Assembly (NCBI GenBank): GCA_015499995.1 | Contig: JADNRV010000081.1 | Location: 124,001-188,000, forward strand | Length of the DNA stretch: 64,000 nucleotides | Direction of reading: 5' to 3' | DNA from: Flammula alnicola | Taxonomy: Eukaryota > Basidiomycota > Agaricomycetes > Agaricales > Strophariaceae | In this document: positions 38,798 to 49,422 of the stretch, piece by piece | Position numbering within the stretch: the stretch's first letter is position 1 | How the letters are laid out: each line of letters starts with the position of its first letter | The notes under the pieces: generated by a model | What the model saw: only the letters and a program-made list of their open reading frames with translations | The model's database searches: none | Told to the model about the DNA's origin: nothing | Program-made: the position numbers and the translations under genes

Positions 38798-39236
38798 ATG
38801 GCCATATTACGGAGAGCCATGAAGATTTTGAAATCCAATAGTTACACCGTATTGGTTTCCTTCGCTTGAGCTTAATTTATTGCGTTGAAAAGAAAGAATA
38901 ATATTTAGAGAGTGTAAATGCATAATGGGACAATGCCGCGCGTGCTCTCGCAAACATTGGATCCCCCCCTCAAACATCGCACTGATAAAGAGCATTCTCA
39001 TTCTTCTTCCAATTGCACGGACAGGAATGCCTCAGAATTAATTTACATTAGATTAGATCCCTCAGGTATATACGGTCGGTTGGCTTACACGCGCCGCGTG
39101 CCGACACGACCACCCATCAGTCTCCCAAATTTTTCTTCGCGGGGTACAGTGTCCGAAATGGAATTTCAGATGTCCTGCGTCAACATAAATACCTCACTTT
39201 CAGCATCAACTTGTCTGCAGCGCGACGTCTTTCGTC
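38798..39236. other. Duplicated 3' flank of F-box copy 2
   Basis: There is no gene. The sequence matches the flanks between F-box and DUF829 in copies 3 and 4, including the block around 38890-39030 and the tract TTAGATTAGAT at 39046. Confidence 0.55.
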
Positions 39237-39389
39237 ATGACCGCCCACCACAGCAAGCATGACTCAGGCGGACTTGTAGCTATCGGTCAAGGCGTCTACT
39301 TCAGCAAACCTATCAAGAAGACAGGGCTGGGTGCTTGGACATGGACATTTGGACAGTTGATGATGAGGTTATTTGGCAAGGCACTCTAA
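39237..39389 (+). pseudogene. DUF829 first-exon fragment
   Basis: The ATG at 39237 opens MTAHHSKHDSGGLVAIGQG, the same N-terminus as the DUF829 genes at 41916 and 45131. Homology stops after KKTGL (about 39333) and the frame runs into a short unrelated tail ending at 39389. It lies in the same orientation downstream of F-box copy 2, as the fuller DUF829 copies lie downstream of F-box copies 3 and 4. Confidence 0.75.
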
Positions 39390-39826
39390 GCGCTTTAGGT
39401 ATCGTTGACGCACAAGAATCGAACCAGCTGGCAAGATACACACTTGGACCAATTATAGATGAAATGCAATTTTAGCGCCTTCTCAAAACTAGAGGAATGT
39501 GCTCCGAGTCGCATGTATCTCTGCACTTTCGTAAATTTCCAGAATTTTCTCCATTTATAAACAAACCGGCACCATCCAATAAAGTCGAATGTATGATAAA
39601 GAGATGGTGCTCCCCACTGAAAGCCGAATAAGATAATGATAGGTCAATGCCGCCCGCTCCTCCTCCGGCGCTAAGGAAAGATATAGTTGCTCTGGTGATG
39701 TGATGGCGATAAAGTTCTGCAGATTTTTGGATAATTAGGCGGCAGCCTCCTTGACGTATGAGGAAAAGAAATACTCACAACGATGAACAGTTAGTGTTGT
39801 GAGAGTGCGAAGCGCGAGTAGTAAGC
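39390..39826. other. Intergenic; pheromone 3' UTR with intron
   Basis: Reading the minus strand from the pheromone stop, a GTGAGT donor (39778-39773) and a CTGCAG acceptor (ending 39717) outline a 62-base intron in the 3' untranslated region. No other gene is seen. Confidence 0.4.
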
Positions 39827-39997
39827 TCAAGCGACGACGCAGTAGGCGTTTCCACCGCTGCCTCCGTCATCCTCGTTGGTGGGGACGGACTCGGTGTGCG
39901 AAACGACACAGTAGGCATTTCCGCCGCTGCCTCCATCGTCCTGGTTGGTGGGGACGTTGTCGATGTAAGAGATGATGTTGGCGATGAAGGAATCCAT
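39827..39997 (-). CDS. Mating-pheromone-like lipopeptide precursor
   Basis: The 56-residue frame from the ATG at 39997 ends in the CaaX box CVVA, typical of basidiomycete mating-pheromone precursors that are farnesylated, trimmed and carboxymethylated. The body is short and acidic: MDSFIANIISYIDN, then two near-identical halves, VPTNQDDGGSGGNAYCVV and VPTNEDDGGSGGNAYCVVA, joined by SHTES. Only the second half ends at a CaaX box; the first reads through CVVSH. Mature pheromones in this group are usually cut 9-15 residues before the Cys near a charged pair; the NEDD site fits. A TATA box lies 59 bases upstream, and a 3' UTR intron is likely. No STE3 receptor is in the window, so it may be a mating-type pheromone or a stand-alone pheromone-like gene. 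It is below most gene-finder length limits. Confidence 0.78.
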   Translation of the reverse strand: MDSFIANIISYIDNVPTNQDDGGSGGNAYCVVSHTESVPTNEDDGGSGGNAYCVVA

Positions 39998-40055
39998 TGG
40001 TGTAGTTGATGAAGTTGCTAGTGCGACTGAGGAATTCGGACATTTCCAATGCTCG

Positions 40056-40062
40056 TTTTATA
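40056..40062 (-). promoter_or_regulatory. TATA box of the pheromone-like gene
   Basis: On the minus strand, GCATATAAAACGAG places TATAAAA 59-65 bases before the ATG at 39997. Confidence 0.6.
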
Positions 40063-40617
40063 TGCAAAACAGTTCTAGCAGAATGGCCGGCGTCTACCCT
40101 CTAGGGCGTTGAAAAGTATCTATTCAGGATGACCACGAATCCACGATCCATGGAATATCTGTGCGTGCTCCGCTGAGGGTCCAGTCTGCACCTGTGTAGA
40201 CAATAAAAGACAATAAAGCTTGACAATAGTTTAATTGTTCTCCAGGAAGCAATATAATCTAAAACAATAAGGAGTCTCTCCAGCCTTGCGGAAGAGCCAT
40301 TATTTCTAGGAAGTAGGCACTCCTGGTTTTGCGTTGTACATTTAAAAAAATTGAAGTCTGCAGACGCGTCCTCGTTGCTTCCGCCTCTAATAATTGTTCA
40401 ATAACCCTGTGGCGGTCAGATGTAAAGAACAAAAACGCAAATTCGGCCTATGTAGTATCATCTCGTCACCCCAGATTGCGGTCAACTCAGTAAATGAAGC
40501 AGGGAAAAGGAAAATCGATATGTCAACGGTCAGATCTTCCTGTTGCTCCGATTACATACCGTGCGGCGTACTTTGTAGGAACAAGTGTCGGGCGGAGTCT
40601 GACCGAGTCAACCTCTC
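40063..40617. other. Intergenic, no gene seen
   Basis: This separates the pheromone-like gene from the DUF829 stop. Plus-strand frames here are antisense or low in coding character. Confidence 0.4.
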
Positions 40618-41916
40618 TCACAGACCACCCTCACCCGCCGCCCGCACCGCATCCTCCCACACCCCCCTCACCGCCCCCCAATACAGCTCCGGATACATCT
40701 TGGCATGGGCAACATGCGGCGAGCCCTCGAACCCTCCGTCCTGACGTCCAACCCCACTTTTCTCGCCCTCTCAGCATGCGCCTCCACCTCCTCAGCGGGG
40801 ATGATGTCGTCCGCCGTAGAATAGATATATAGGCGCTTGGTGGTGGAAGGTGAGAACCACGGGAGGAGGTGCGGGGCGAGGAGGTGCGTTTTCATGCTTT
40901 CGATGCCTGACGTTGACTCTTGCAGCTTCCGGCTTGGACTACGAGATAGGAAGGATAGAAGAGAGGTGATCCGTTTATGCAGCGCCATGTACCAATAAAG
41001 GCCCCGCACGAAGAGGACGACGAGCCGCCGCAAGATAGGATTGCGCCCGACAACGCTCGTAAATGCACGGATGGTCTTGTCTACGCCGCCGTTGCCTGGA
41101 CAGGAGTCGAGGATGAGAACGGAGGCTGGTAGTGGTGATGTTGCCGGCGACAAGACCTTCGTGTAGTAAGCAGACGTCGGGCGGGAGGCGAGCATCGAGC
41201 TGAGGGTTGTTAGTTGCCAGGCGCCGCCTGTAGGTTGGTTGGTTAGTTGTTTAGTTGGTTGGGTGGATGCTAATGGATGCGCAAGGGAAACGTACCATTA
41301 GAAAAAGCATGCACTAGCACCCTCGGAGCGGGGTACGCGACGACGGGCTCGATGCACGCGTCTCGGGTCTTCTTTGACGGGTTGATCGCCGGCGGGAGAC
41401 AACCCAGAAGCTCGAGGGCTTCTACGACCGGCTGGAGGTATGCTCTCTGCGAAGAAATATGAGCCCTTACACGGGGAGAGTTTAGATGATTAGGGTGCAC
41501 CTTCGCCCGTGTGGTACTCCAGAAAAACGACGCCTCGGACCTGACGACAATCTTCGCTGCCTCGGGGTATAGCTCGTCGTAGAGTTTGGTGTATTTGAGC
41601 ACGTGCGGCAGTTTGGCGCCCACTAGAAAGAGGGGGAGGTTTATGATGAGCAACGCAATAAATGAATGAAGAAATCTTCAGGACGTACTCCATGTGAAGA
41701 TTAGGATTAACCTGCGACGAGAAAAGGAAGAGAGGATGAGTGACACGATTCCTACGTAGAAACGAGGACGTACGTAGGTGCCGATACCGAGGATGTCGAT
41801 GAAGAGTCTTTCCTCTCTGCGTCCAGCCCTGTCTTCTTGATAGGCTTGCTGAAATAGATGCCTCGACCGATAGCTACAAGCCCGCCTGAATCATGCTTGC
41901 TAGTGTGGGCGGTCAT
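40618..41916 (-). CDS. DUF829 (TMEM53-like) protein, fullest copy
   Basis: The ATG at 41916 opens MTAHTSKHDSGGLVAIGRG. Exons joined by GT-AG introns give LILIFTWMGAKLPHVLKYTK, LYDELYPEAAKIVVRSEASFF, RAYLQPVVEALELLGCLPP, VLVHAFSNGGAWQL, SVLILDSCPGNGGVDKTIRA, STADDIIPAEEVEAHAERAR and a C-terminus ending VRAAGEGGL at 40618. This is the alpha/beta-hydrolase-like DUF829/TMEM53 family, with the HAFSNGG nucleophile-type elbow and the DSCPG motif. Its substrate is unknown. One base is missing near 40730 (TTC in EGFEGSPHVAHAKMY). One intron carries a TTGGTTAG-type minisatellite at 41233-41270. The family has three further partial copies in the window. Confidence 0.8.
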
Positions 41917-42359
41917 GGCGAAAGATGTAGCGCTACAAACAAGTCGATGCTGGCAGTGAGCTTGTGAGGTATTTATGTTGCTGCAGGACCGGGAAGAACA
42001 TCTGAAATTCCATGATGCGGAACACTGGCGAACAAAAAGTTGGGGAGACTGATGGGAATGAGGGATGGTCATGCATGTCGGCACCGGGGCCCGTGCAAGC
42101 CAACCGTACCTGAGGGATCTAATCTAATCTAAGTAATTGTGATGCGTTCCTGTCCGTGCGATTGGAAGAACGAGAATGCTCCTTAGCAGTGCGATGTTCG
42201 AGGAAGGGATGCAATGTTTGCGAAAGCACGCGGCATTGTCCCATTATGCATTTACACTCTCTAAATATTATTCTTTCTTTTCAACGCAATCAATAAGCTC
42301 AAGCGAAGGAAAGCAATACGGTGTAAGTATCTGATTTCAAATTCTTCATGGCTCTCCGT
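41917..42359. other. Duplicated spacer between DUF829 and F-box copy 3
   Basis: This is the DUF829 5' flank plus the F-box 3' flank, containing the tract GATCTAATCTAATCTAAG at 42117-42132. It is near-identical to 45132-45565. There is no gene. Confidence 0.6.
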
Positions 42360-43511
42360 AAAGTAAAATGGCCATCCTAATAGTTCTCCGAAAATGGCCA
42401 TCCACTCCAAAGCACCTCATCATGGCAAATAAGCGTTGATTCCGAGTACCTCCTTCCCATCGTTCATACTTTCTTTTGACTTCTCATCCTCAATATCCAC
42501 GCGTGTAAGACGTGGACACATCTCAAAAAACGCTTCGACCCGCCTTGGCCGCGCTCATCCGCCGGAATTGGAATACCTCGATTCCCGGCGGAGAGCACAA
42601 GAACCCTTAAAGATGGAAGCGTTGGTATGACGACGAAATCCTATTGGAACCAATTCGCATTCAAGTTTAGTGTGGTTGGTTCAATGGAGATGAAATCATA
42701 GGCAATGCTCACCTCTGTACTTGGATTGACAAGTCCCAAAAATTCCAGAGAGCTGAGAGACCCGGCCATGAGCCTGAAACATTCGCTACGGTACGCGTCG
42801 TCCAGATTGAGCCACAACGAAAGCAGCTGGCCAAGTTCCTGCCTGATATTGGACATATGGAGGTGAAGGACGTTCCTTCTGGCTTTATCCAGTGTAAATG
42901 ACGGATGCGCCTCCCGGGAAGGAGAGCTAGCGGTGCATTTCCATTCACAGACAAAGTGAGCAGATTTGGGACCCATAACGAGGACACAGTTGGCGGGTTG
43001 GCGGACGATTACTACACCGCCATCTGAGATGCTTCAACAAGACTTGCCGATCCAAGATGATCCTGATAAATTCATCATCCATCACTTCCTGCAACCCTTC
43101 CCATTCAAGGGTCTCCAAGGAAAACGTGCAATGGTCAAGTAGAGAGAATGCGTCACGGCCCCTTATAGGACATCGGCTGTGAAGACGAAAAACCAACGCC
43201 TTGAGACCAACCATGCGCTCGAGCCCTAATTTCGTGAGTTTTGATAGCGTTCCATCCAATGTTCTGTCCTTGATCACGTCTTTACTGTGAAATACGCGAA
43301 CGAGATCGGCCAACCGTTGGTTGTCGACGATCGTGGTGAGGAATAGCGTGTGGGTGCTGTGGAAGGTGGATGTAAAGGATCGGTAGAGGATCGGCTCAGT
43401 TTCTGAGCGCAGAAGCTTGGAGGATAGACATAAGGAATGTAGCGTTGGTACAGAAGTGATGTTCTCGATTATTGGACGTATCAGCTCAGTTGGGACGATA
43501 GGTGAAGCCAG
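42360..43511 (-). pseudogene. F-box-like gene, copy 3, disrupted
   Basis: At 43511 the family start MASPIV reads LASPIV (ATG replaced by CTG), so the native start is gone. The frame is open upstream into non-homologous sequence. The body is well kept (VADLVRVFHSKDVIKDRTLD-type segment, LLDHCTFSLETLEWEG, FIRIILDRQVLLKHLRW). It shifts near 42995 (CGCCAACCCGCC region) and again near 42880 (AARKNVLHLHMSNIRQELG). The second exon is present. It forms a tandem pair with copy 4, 3.2 kb away. Confidence 0.78.
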
Positions 43512-43526
43512 GTCGTGATTAATTAC

Positions 43527-43832
43527 GTATCCGCAAGTCTGCGGGGGAGCTCGCTTCGCCATCCGAATCGCCCGACACATGCAAATAAGGCCTTTCTGTA
43601 GGCCTCTGAATACGAGAGAAAGACCAGAATCCCACAATTTTTTTGAACATATGTATACAATACATGAAAAACTATCCAATCCCATAAGTTCAAAGGACGA
43701 GAGGCAATAACAATTGAGATATGACGCACGCAACAAGGGCTGAAAACGAGTTCATTCTTGCAACCAGGGTTTGGCTCTGTTTGTTCGACGGTTCCACCCC
43801 TAGAGAAAGAATGCTCGCTTCGCTCGCAATGA
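43527..43832 (+). mobile_element. Short non-coding element, copy 1
   Basis: About 306 bases start with a CTGCGGGGGAGCTCGCTTCG block and end with GCTCGCTTCGCTCGCAAT. The copy at 57133-57366 has the same end blocks and weaker internal matches: ATTTTTTTGAAC, GAGATATGA and TTTGGCTCTGTTTGTTCG. There is no coding capacity and no clear inverted ends. It behaves like a non-autonomous mobile element, and here it abuts the destroyed start of F-box copy 3. Confidence 0.5.
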
Positions 43833-44189
43833 GTGTGGGTTAAGTTGGGTAGAGGCGGATAGTTCAAGAATCGACGTGGAAGGAGTGGATGGGTGGCAAC
43901 CGGAGCGTATCGAATGGTATTGGTACGTGTTCGTCTTGCATGTCCGAATTTAGGGCGAGTGCTTATTTATTTTTTGATCCACCGCAGTGCCGCTCTAGTA
44001 ATTTCATGTGCTTACGCTCGTGTACCTTATTTTCAACTTCATCTTGCCTCTAACAGTTAATGTCTCATTCATTCCTGTGTGAGGGATGCGAAAAGGATGG
44101 CTTTACAATGACTGGCTACTGATCACAACAAAGCAAAGATCCCCGTTGCACGGCCATTCTCCATGCCCTAAATAACTCTATGAACTTGG
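43833..44189. other. Intergenic, no gene seen
   Basis: This is AT-rich sequence between the short element and the broken 3' end of DUF829 copy 2. No homology to the rest of the unit was seen. Confidence 0.4.
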
Positions 44190-45131
44190 ATTCACCATGT
44201 ACCAATAAAGGCTCCGCACGAAGAGGACGACGAGCCGCCGCAGGATAGGATTGCGCCCGACGACGCTCGTGAATGCACGGATGGTCTTGTCGACACCGCC
44301 GTTGCTTGGACAGGAGTCGAGGATGAGAACGGAGGCTGGTAGTGGTGATGTTGGTGATGGTGATAATGCCTTCGTGTAGTAAGCGGACGTCGGGCGGGAG
44401 GCAAGCATCAAGCTGAGGGTTGTTAGTTGCCAGGCGCCGCCTGTAGGTTGGTTGGTTAGTTGGTTAGTTGGTTGGGTGGATGCTAATGGATACGCAAGGG
44501 AAACGTGCTGTTAGAAAAGGCATGCACGAGCACCCTCGGAGTGAGGTACGCGACGACGGGCTCGATGCACGCGTTTCGGACCTTCTTTGGTTGGTCGCCG
44601 GCGGGAGACAGCCCAGAAGCTCAAGGGCTTCTACGAGCGGTTGGAGGTATGCTCTCTGCGAAGAAAAATGAGCCCTTACACGGGGAGAGTTTAGATAATT
44701 AGGGCGCACCTTCGCCCATGTGGTACTCCAGAAAAACGAAGCCTCAGACCTGGCGACAATCTTCGCCGCCTCAGGGTATAGCTCGTCGTAGAATTTGGTG
44801 TATTTGAGCACGTGCGGCAGTTTGGCGCCCACTAGAAAGAAGGGGGGGGGGGTTTAGGATGAGCGACGCAATAAATGAATGAAGAAATGTTCAGGACGTA
44901 CTCCATGTGAAGATTAGGATTGGCCTGCGACGAGAAAAGGAAGAGAGGATGAGTGACGCGTTCATACTACATAGAAACGAGGATGTACGTAGGCGCCGGT
45001 ACCGAGGACATCGATGAAGAGTCTTTCTTCTCTGCATCCAGCCATGTCTTCTTGATAGGCTTGCTGAAATAGATGCCTTGACCGATAGCTACAAGCTCGC
45101 CTGAATCATGCTTGCTGAGGTGGGCGGTCAT
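44190..45131 (-). pseudogene. DUF829 copy 2, 3'-truncated
   Basis: The ATG at 45131 opens MTAHLSKHDSGELVAIGQG, and the exons mirror the copy at 40618-41916. Homology ends abruptly after FVRSLYWYMV at about 44195, replaced by NPSS and a stop, so about the last third of the family protein is missing. Its intron minisatellite at 44447-44480 has one more regular unit than copy 1. A run of at least ten G lies at 44843-44852. Confidence 0.78.
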
Positions 45132-45565
45132 GGCGAAAGACGTAGCGATACAGACAAGTCGATGCCGGCAGTGAGCTTGTGTGGTATTTTTTATGTTGCT
45201 GCAGGACCGGGAAGAACATCTGAAATTCCATCACATGGAATACTGGCGAACAAAAAGTCGGAGAGACTGATGGGAATGAGGGATGGTCATGCATTTCGGC
45301 ACCGGGCCCGTGCAAGCCAACCGTACTGAGGGATCTAATCTAATCTAAAGTAATTGTGATGCGTTCCTGTCCGTGCGATTGGAAAAACGAGAGTGCTCCT
45401 TAGCAGTGGGATGCTTGAGGAAGGGATCCAATGTTTGCGAAAGCACGCGGCGTTGTCCCATTATGCATTTACACTCTCTAAATATTATTCTTTCTTTTCA
45501 ACGCAATCAATCGAAGGAAACCAATACGGTGTAAGTATTTGATTTCAAATTCTTCATAGCTCTCC
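45132..45565. other. Duplicated spacer between DUF829 and F-box copy 4
   Basis: It contains GATCTAATCTAATCTAAAG at 45331-45348 and matches 41917-42359 closely. There is no gene. Confidence 0.6.
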
Positions 45566-46705
45566 TTAAAATGGCCATCCTAGCTCTCCGAAAAATGGCC
45601 GTCCAGTCCAACGCACCTCATCATAGTGAAATAGGCGCTGATTCCGAGTACCTCCTTCCCATCGTTCATGCTTTCTTTGTGACCCCTCGTCCTCGTGAAC
45701 AATATCCAGGCGTGTAAGATGTGGACACATCTCAAAAAACGCTCGGGCCCGCCTTGGCCGCTCATCCGCCGGAATTAGAGTACCTCGATTCCCGGCGGAG
45801 AGCACAAGAACCCTTAAAGACGGAAGCGTCGGTATTAGGGAAAAATCCTATTGGAGCCAATTCGCGTTCAAGTTTAGCATGATTGGTTCAATGGAGACGA
45901 AGTCATAGGCAATGCTCACCTCTGTACTTGGATTGACAAGTCCCAAAAATTCCAGAGAGCTGAGAGACCCGGCCATGAGCCTGAAACATTCGCTACTGTC
46001 CGCGCCGTCCAGATTGAGCCACAACGAAAGCAGCTGGCCAAGTTCCTGCCTGATATTGGACATCTGGAGGCGAAGGTCGTTCTCCTCGGGTCTCATCCAG
46101 TGTAAATGACGGATGCGCCGCCCGGGAAGGAGAGCCAGCGGTGTATTTCCATAGGCAGAAAAAGTGAGCAGATTTGGGACCGATAACGAAGACACGATTG
46201 GCAGGTTGGCGGCACCATAAGTATGCCCCCATCTGAGATGCTTCAAGAAGATTTGACGATCCAAGATGATCCTGATAAATTCATCATACGTCTCTTCGTG
46301 GTACCCGACCCATTCAAGGGTCTTCAAGGAAAACGTGCAATGGTCGAGTAAAGAGGGTGCGTCGATTATACGAGATTGGGCGTGAAGACGAAAAACCAAT
46401 GTCTTGAGACCAACCATGCGCTCGAGCCCAGATTTCGTAAGTTTTGATAGCATTCCATCCACCCTGATCACGTCTTTACTGTGAAATACGCGAACGAGAT
46501 CGGCCAATCGTTGGTTGTCGACGATCGTGGTGAGGAATAGCGTGTGGGTGTTGTCGCTGGAGGATGTAAAGGATCGGTAGAGGATCGGCTCAGTTTCTGA
46601 GCGCAGAAGCTTGGAGGATAGACATAAGGAGTATAGCGTTGGTATAGAAGTGATGTTCTCGATTATTGGACGTATCAGCTCAGTTGGGACGATGGGTGAA
46701 GCCAT
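45566..46705 (-). CDS. F-box-like/LRR-type protein, copy 4, intact
   Basis: Exon 1 starts at 46705 (MASPIVPTELIRPIIENITS) and runs to PSTE; a GTGAGC donor and a CAATAG acceptor remove about 80 bases; exon 2 encodes IPTLPSLRVLVLSAGNRG... and stops at 45566. The N-terminal 45 residues have the F-box pattern (PTELIRPIIENI...SLCLSSKLLRSETEP). The rest has spaced leucine-rich segments (LSKLTKSGLERMVGLKTLVF, LLDHCTFSLKTLEW, VSSLSVPNLLTFSA, SLSSLEFLGL), suggesting an F-box protein with irregular LRRs, a substrate receptor for an SCF ubiquitin ligase. The substrate is unknown. It is one of two uninterrupted copies. Confidence 0.72.
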
Positions 46706-47837
46706 GCAAAATGACTCGTACGTGTTCTACTCTGGTCCGGCTGTCGACCCCCAGCAGTTATGTATCTTCCACGCGACGTTAAACGTTAGGAGGACTGAGC
46801 GGATATTAGTCGGCCCGAGTTGGCCATTGTTTGTTTTCCTCGTTCAGAAGTCGTTGCCAGTGCGAAACTCACCTTCGCTTCAACCCAATTTGGATCTTAC
46901 TTGTACACCCATTCGTGAATGTTCACTTCGTAAGTCTCTTCAAGACCTTCTTGTTTAAGATATATATATTACGCTTGAGATCTAACATCAGCCTTCAGCT
47001 ACTCTAGCCGTACAAGTCTGATGCATGCTACTTGAAATGGCCCACGCCGAACTAGTGAACATGCTGGCACTTCACCTCACACTGCAATAAAGAGCTGCAA
47101 CCGGATCTATGATGAATGAGCAGCGTTCAAAGGAGCCAAGGACGATGGCTTCATGCGAGGTACGTGTCAGATTTTCTATTCAATATTCTCTACTTATGCT
47201 TCTATCTAGACTATCTCAGCGCTTGTACCCTCTGCCGACACTCTACAGACTGCCTGTCTTTCACCCATATTGTTCCAAATATAACCACAAGTCCCAGTAA
47301 ATCCTCCTGGGTTCCTACCTGCCCGCTACGAATCCAAATGCCACGCAAATGCCAAACGCCAAACGTGGCTGCGTCCGCCACACGTTCTCAGTGACGCGAC
47401 TTATGTCGAAGGAGAAAACGTTACCCTTCCTTCACCTACTACGCGGGCTTGCTTGCGAATTTTAAACGAGCAGCGCATTCGCCGCCCAAATTCCAACAGC
47501 AATCTTCTCACTCACGGTCTGTCTGTCCGGGCGTGAGTCTCGTCTACGTGTCTCTGCGTCTGTGCGTGAAATGTAATGTCTCAGTGACAGTTTGCGAAGA
47601 AGTGCCGTGTGGTGGGCGGATGGAGCATGGTACGGTGGCGAAGCGTGCAACCTTGCGCAGTCGAACAGCGGAGAGAAAGATCGTAGGAGACAATGGGGAA
47701 AACAGAGCACAAAAAAATGACGGAAAACAAGAGGTTAGTTATATTGTTTGTTAATATGATTAAGCGGGTACTTACCTTATTTCCTAGGAGCTTTCGCAGT
47801 TAACAATACCGCCGTCGTTGCTTCTAAGACCAGCACC
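46706..47837. other. No confident gene
   Basis: About 46706-46790 is the same upstream flank as in other F-box copies (GGTCCGGCTGTCGACCCCC). Beyond that, sequence homology to the unit ends. The small frames at 47109-47394 and 47449-47754 have no support. Confidence 0.4.
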
Positions 47838-48702
47838 ATGCTCTCGCCCGTCCCATCAGCATCCACCCGTCGTTTGCTCCTCCAACTGCGAACGCAATCG
47901 TTAGCCCGAATAGACTCAGTGCAGAGTCTGCACACCCCCTGCTGCAAACGCGAGAGCGACGACATCGTGGTGCGTATGTCTTTTCGAGTTATCTACGGGC
48001 CGTAGGCTGACTTATGCTGTTATGCAGCAATCCGGTGATGCCATCGTCAGGCAAGGACAACGACGCCGACTACAGAGTCGCCGCTCATGTCGTGTGTGCG
48101 TTCTCAGATAAAGACCCCAAGTAGTAGCCTGCGCAAAGCCCGTTAGCAAACAGCTTAACCACCGCTCATGTGAAGATCCTCGCCCTCGACGCTTTATGTA
48201 GTCGACTACAAAGAGACGCAGAAAAGGCGCAAGACGGCCACGGAGCTGACGAGTCCTATCTGGATAATGAACGAAATACCCGACGTTGTTCTTTAGTATG
48301 TTTTCTCACATTGTGCATAAATGGCATATTCTGACTACCTTTCCAGGCTCACCACCTTCCTCCATTCCCAACACATTTACCACCTGTCCGCCCATCTCAG
48401 GAGGCCACTTCTACGTCACCTGACTGGCAATTCGGAACCCCCTCTTACCTCTTCCATCGTCGACGACCTCCAGACTCAACTCCGAGAAACCCAATCGCAC
48501 ATATTAGGCATTCAAATCACTCCTTCTCCCAGAGCACCAGGAGGCCAGGCAGACTTCATGATCTGAAGGATGAGCCTTGGGGTGTTGAGAAGGTTGACTC
48601 GGACGGTTGTGGTGACAACGCATGGAGCACCTCGACTGCGGTCCCAGCCTGCGGAGGAGAACAGGTACCACAAACCAGAGCGACAAACACAAGAGCTGGA
48701 TA
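47838..48702 (+). CDS. Possible multi-exon gene, unrecognised
   Basis: The ATG at 47838 starts MLSPVPSASTRRLLLQLRTQ. A GTGCGT donor (47970) and a TATGCAG acceptor (48027) give one intron. Later stretches with protein character are DADYRVAAHVV, VKILALDALCSRLQRDAEKA and LTTFLHSQHIYHLSAHLRRP, then RLHDLKDEPWGVEKVDSDG, ending at about 48702. The exon phases do not all fit, so the model is approximate. The composition is helical and no domain is recognised. An unspliced or decayed gene is also possible. Confidence 0.35.
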
Positions 48703-49422
48703 GTGACGTGTCAGCTTCTCATGAGCTGACTGTTGAGCCGCAGGAGAAGGGATCGATTACGAAGGCCGTTGCCAAGCGGGAAAAGTTGGTGGAGGGTCAA
48801 AGGCGAATCTCATGGGGCTTCCTTGTCCGCATGAGGTGCCTATCGCTCAAGCCCCATTACTTTTAAACTTTGGCGTACCACCTTCGAAGTCAGCGCCGTC
48901 AGCGCTGGAAGGAAGGTTGAGAAAAAGGAGGATGAGATGGTCATAAGGGCCTACGCTCTGGGAGATCAGCAACCGTACGTCCACGTTAATAACTTTTTGA
49001 ACATTAGCTAACATTTTTTCAATATATCGAAGTATGCCTCGCAGACACCTCATCCGTCATGAATGAACGCCGCCGAGTCGTCGACACGTCGTCATTCTCT
49101 TTGTGTGCGCCGCCCCCGTTGCAGTGTCTTTATTCAGTGCCAACCCTCCTCGAGCTAGCTAATAGAATGAAAACAGAAGTAGGATCTTCTGGCCCCTTTC
49201 ACCTGAAATGTTTAAGGCCCTCTGTACCTCTAATGAATATATGATAGCTATATTTCCGTAATAAAAATCTCCGTTCCATATAAGCAATTAGAATGTTTCA
49301 GGTAAGGGATATCGATCATCGATCAGTGTCTCAGAATCTCAAAATGTTTCTGTTGGTAACGAGTCGACTTTGTCCTCTGAGTCCGTCTTCATGATCTGCT
49401 CAAGAATGTCCTGTCAACCAAA
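48703..49422. other. Intergenic, 3' of the NLR gene
   Basis: This separates the 3' end of the previous candidate gene from the NLR stop. No gene, RNA or repeat is supported. Confidence 0.4.

Noticed and set aside
39867..40067. 66-codon minus-strand frame over the pheromone locus
   Set aside because: It is in another frame, has no domain and overlaps the CaaX-ending frame, which fits a known precursor type.
43511..43736. N-terminal extension of F-box copy 3
   Set aside because: The extra 75 codons lie in non-coding element sequence that no other copy has, so it is chance open frame.
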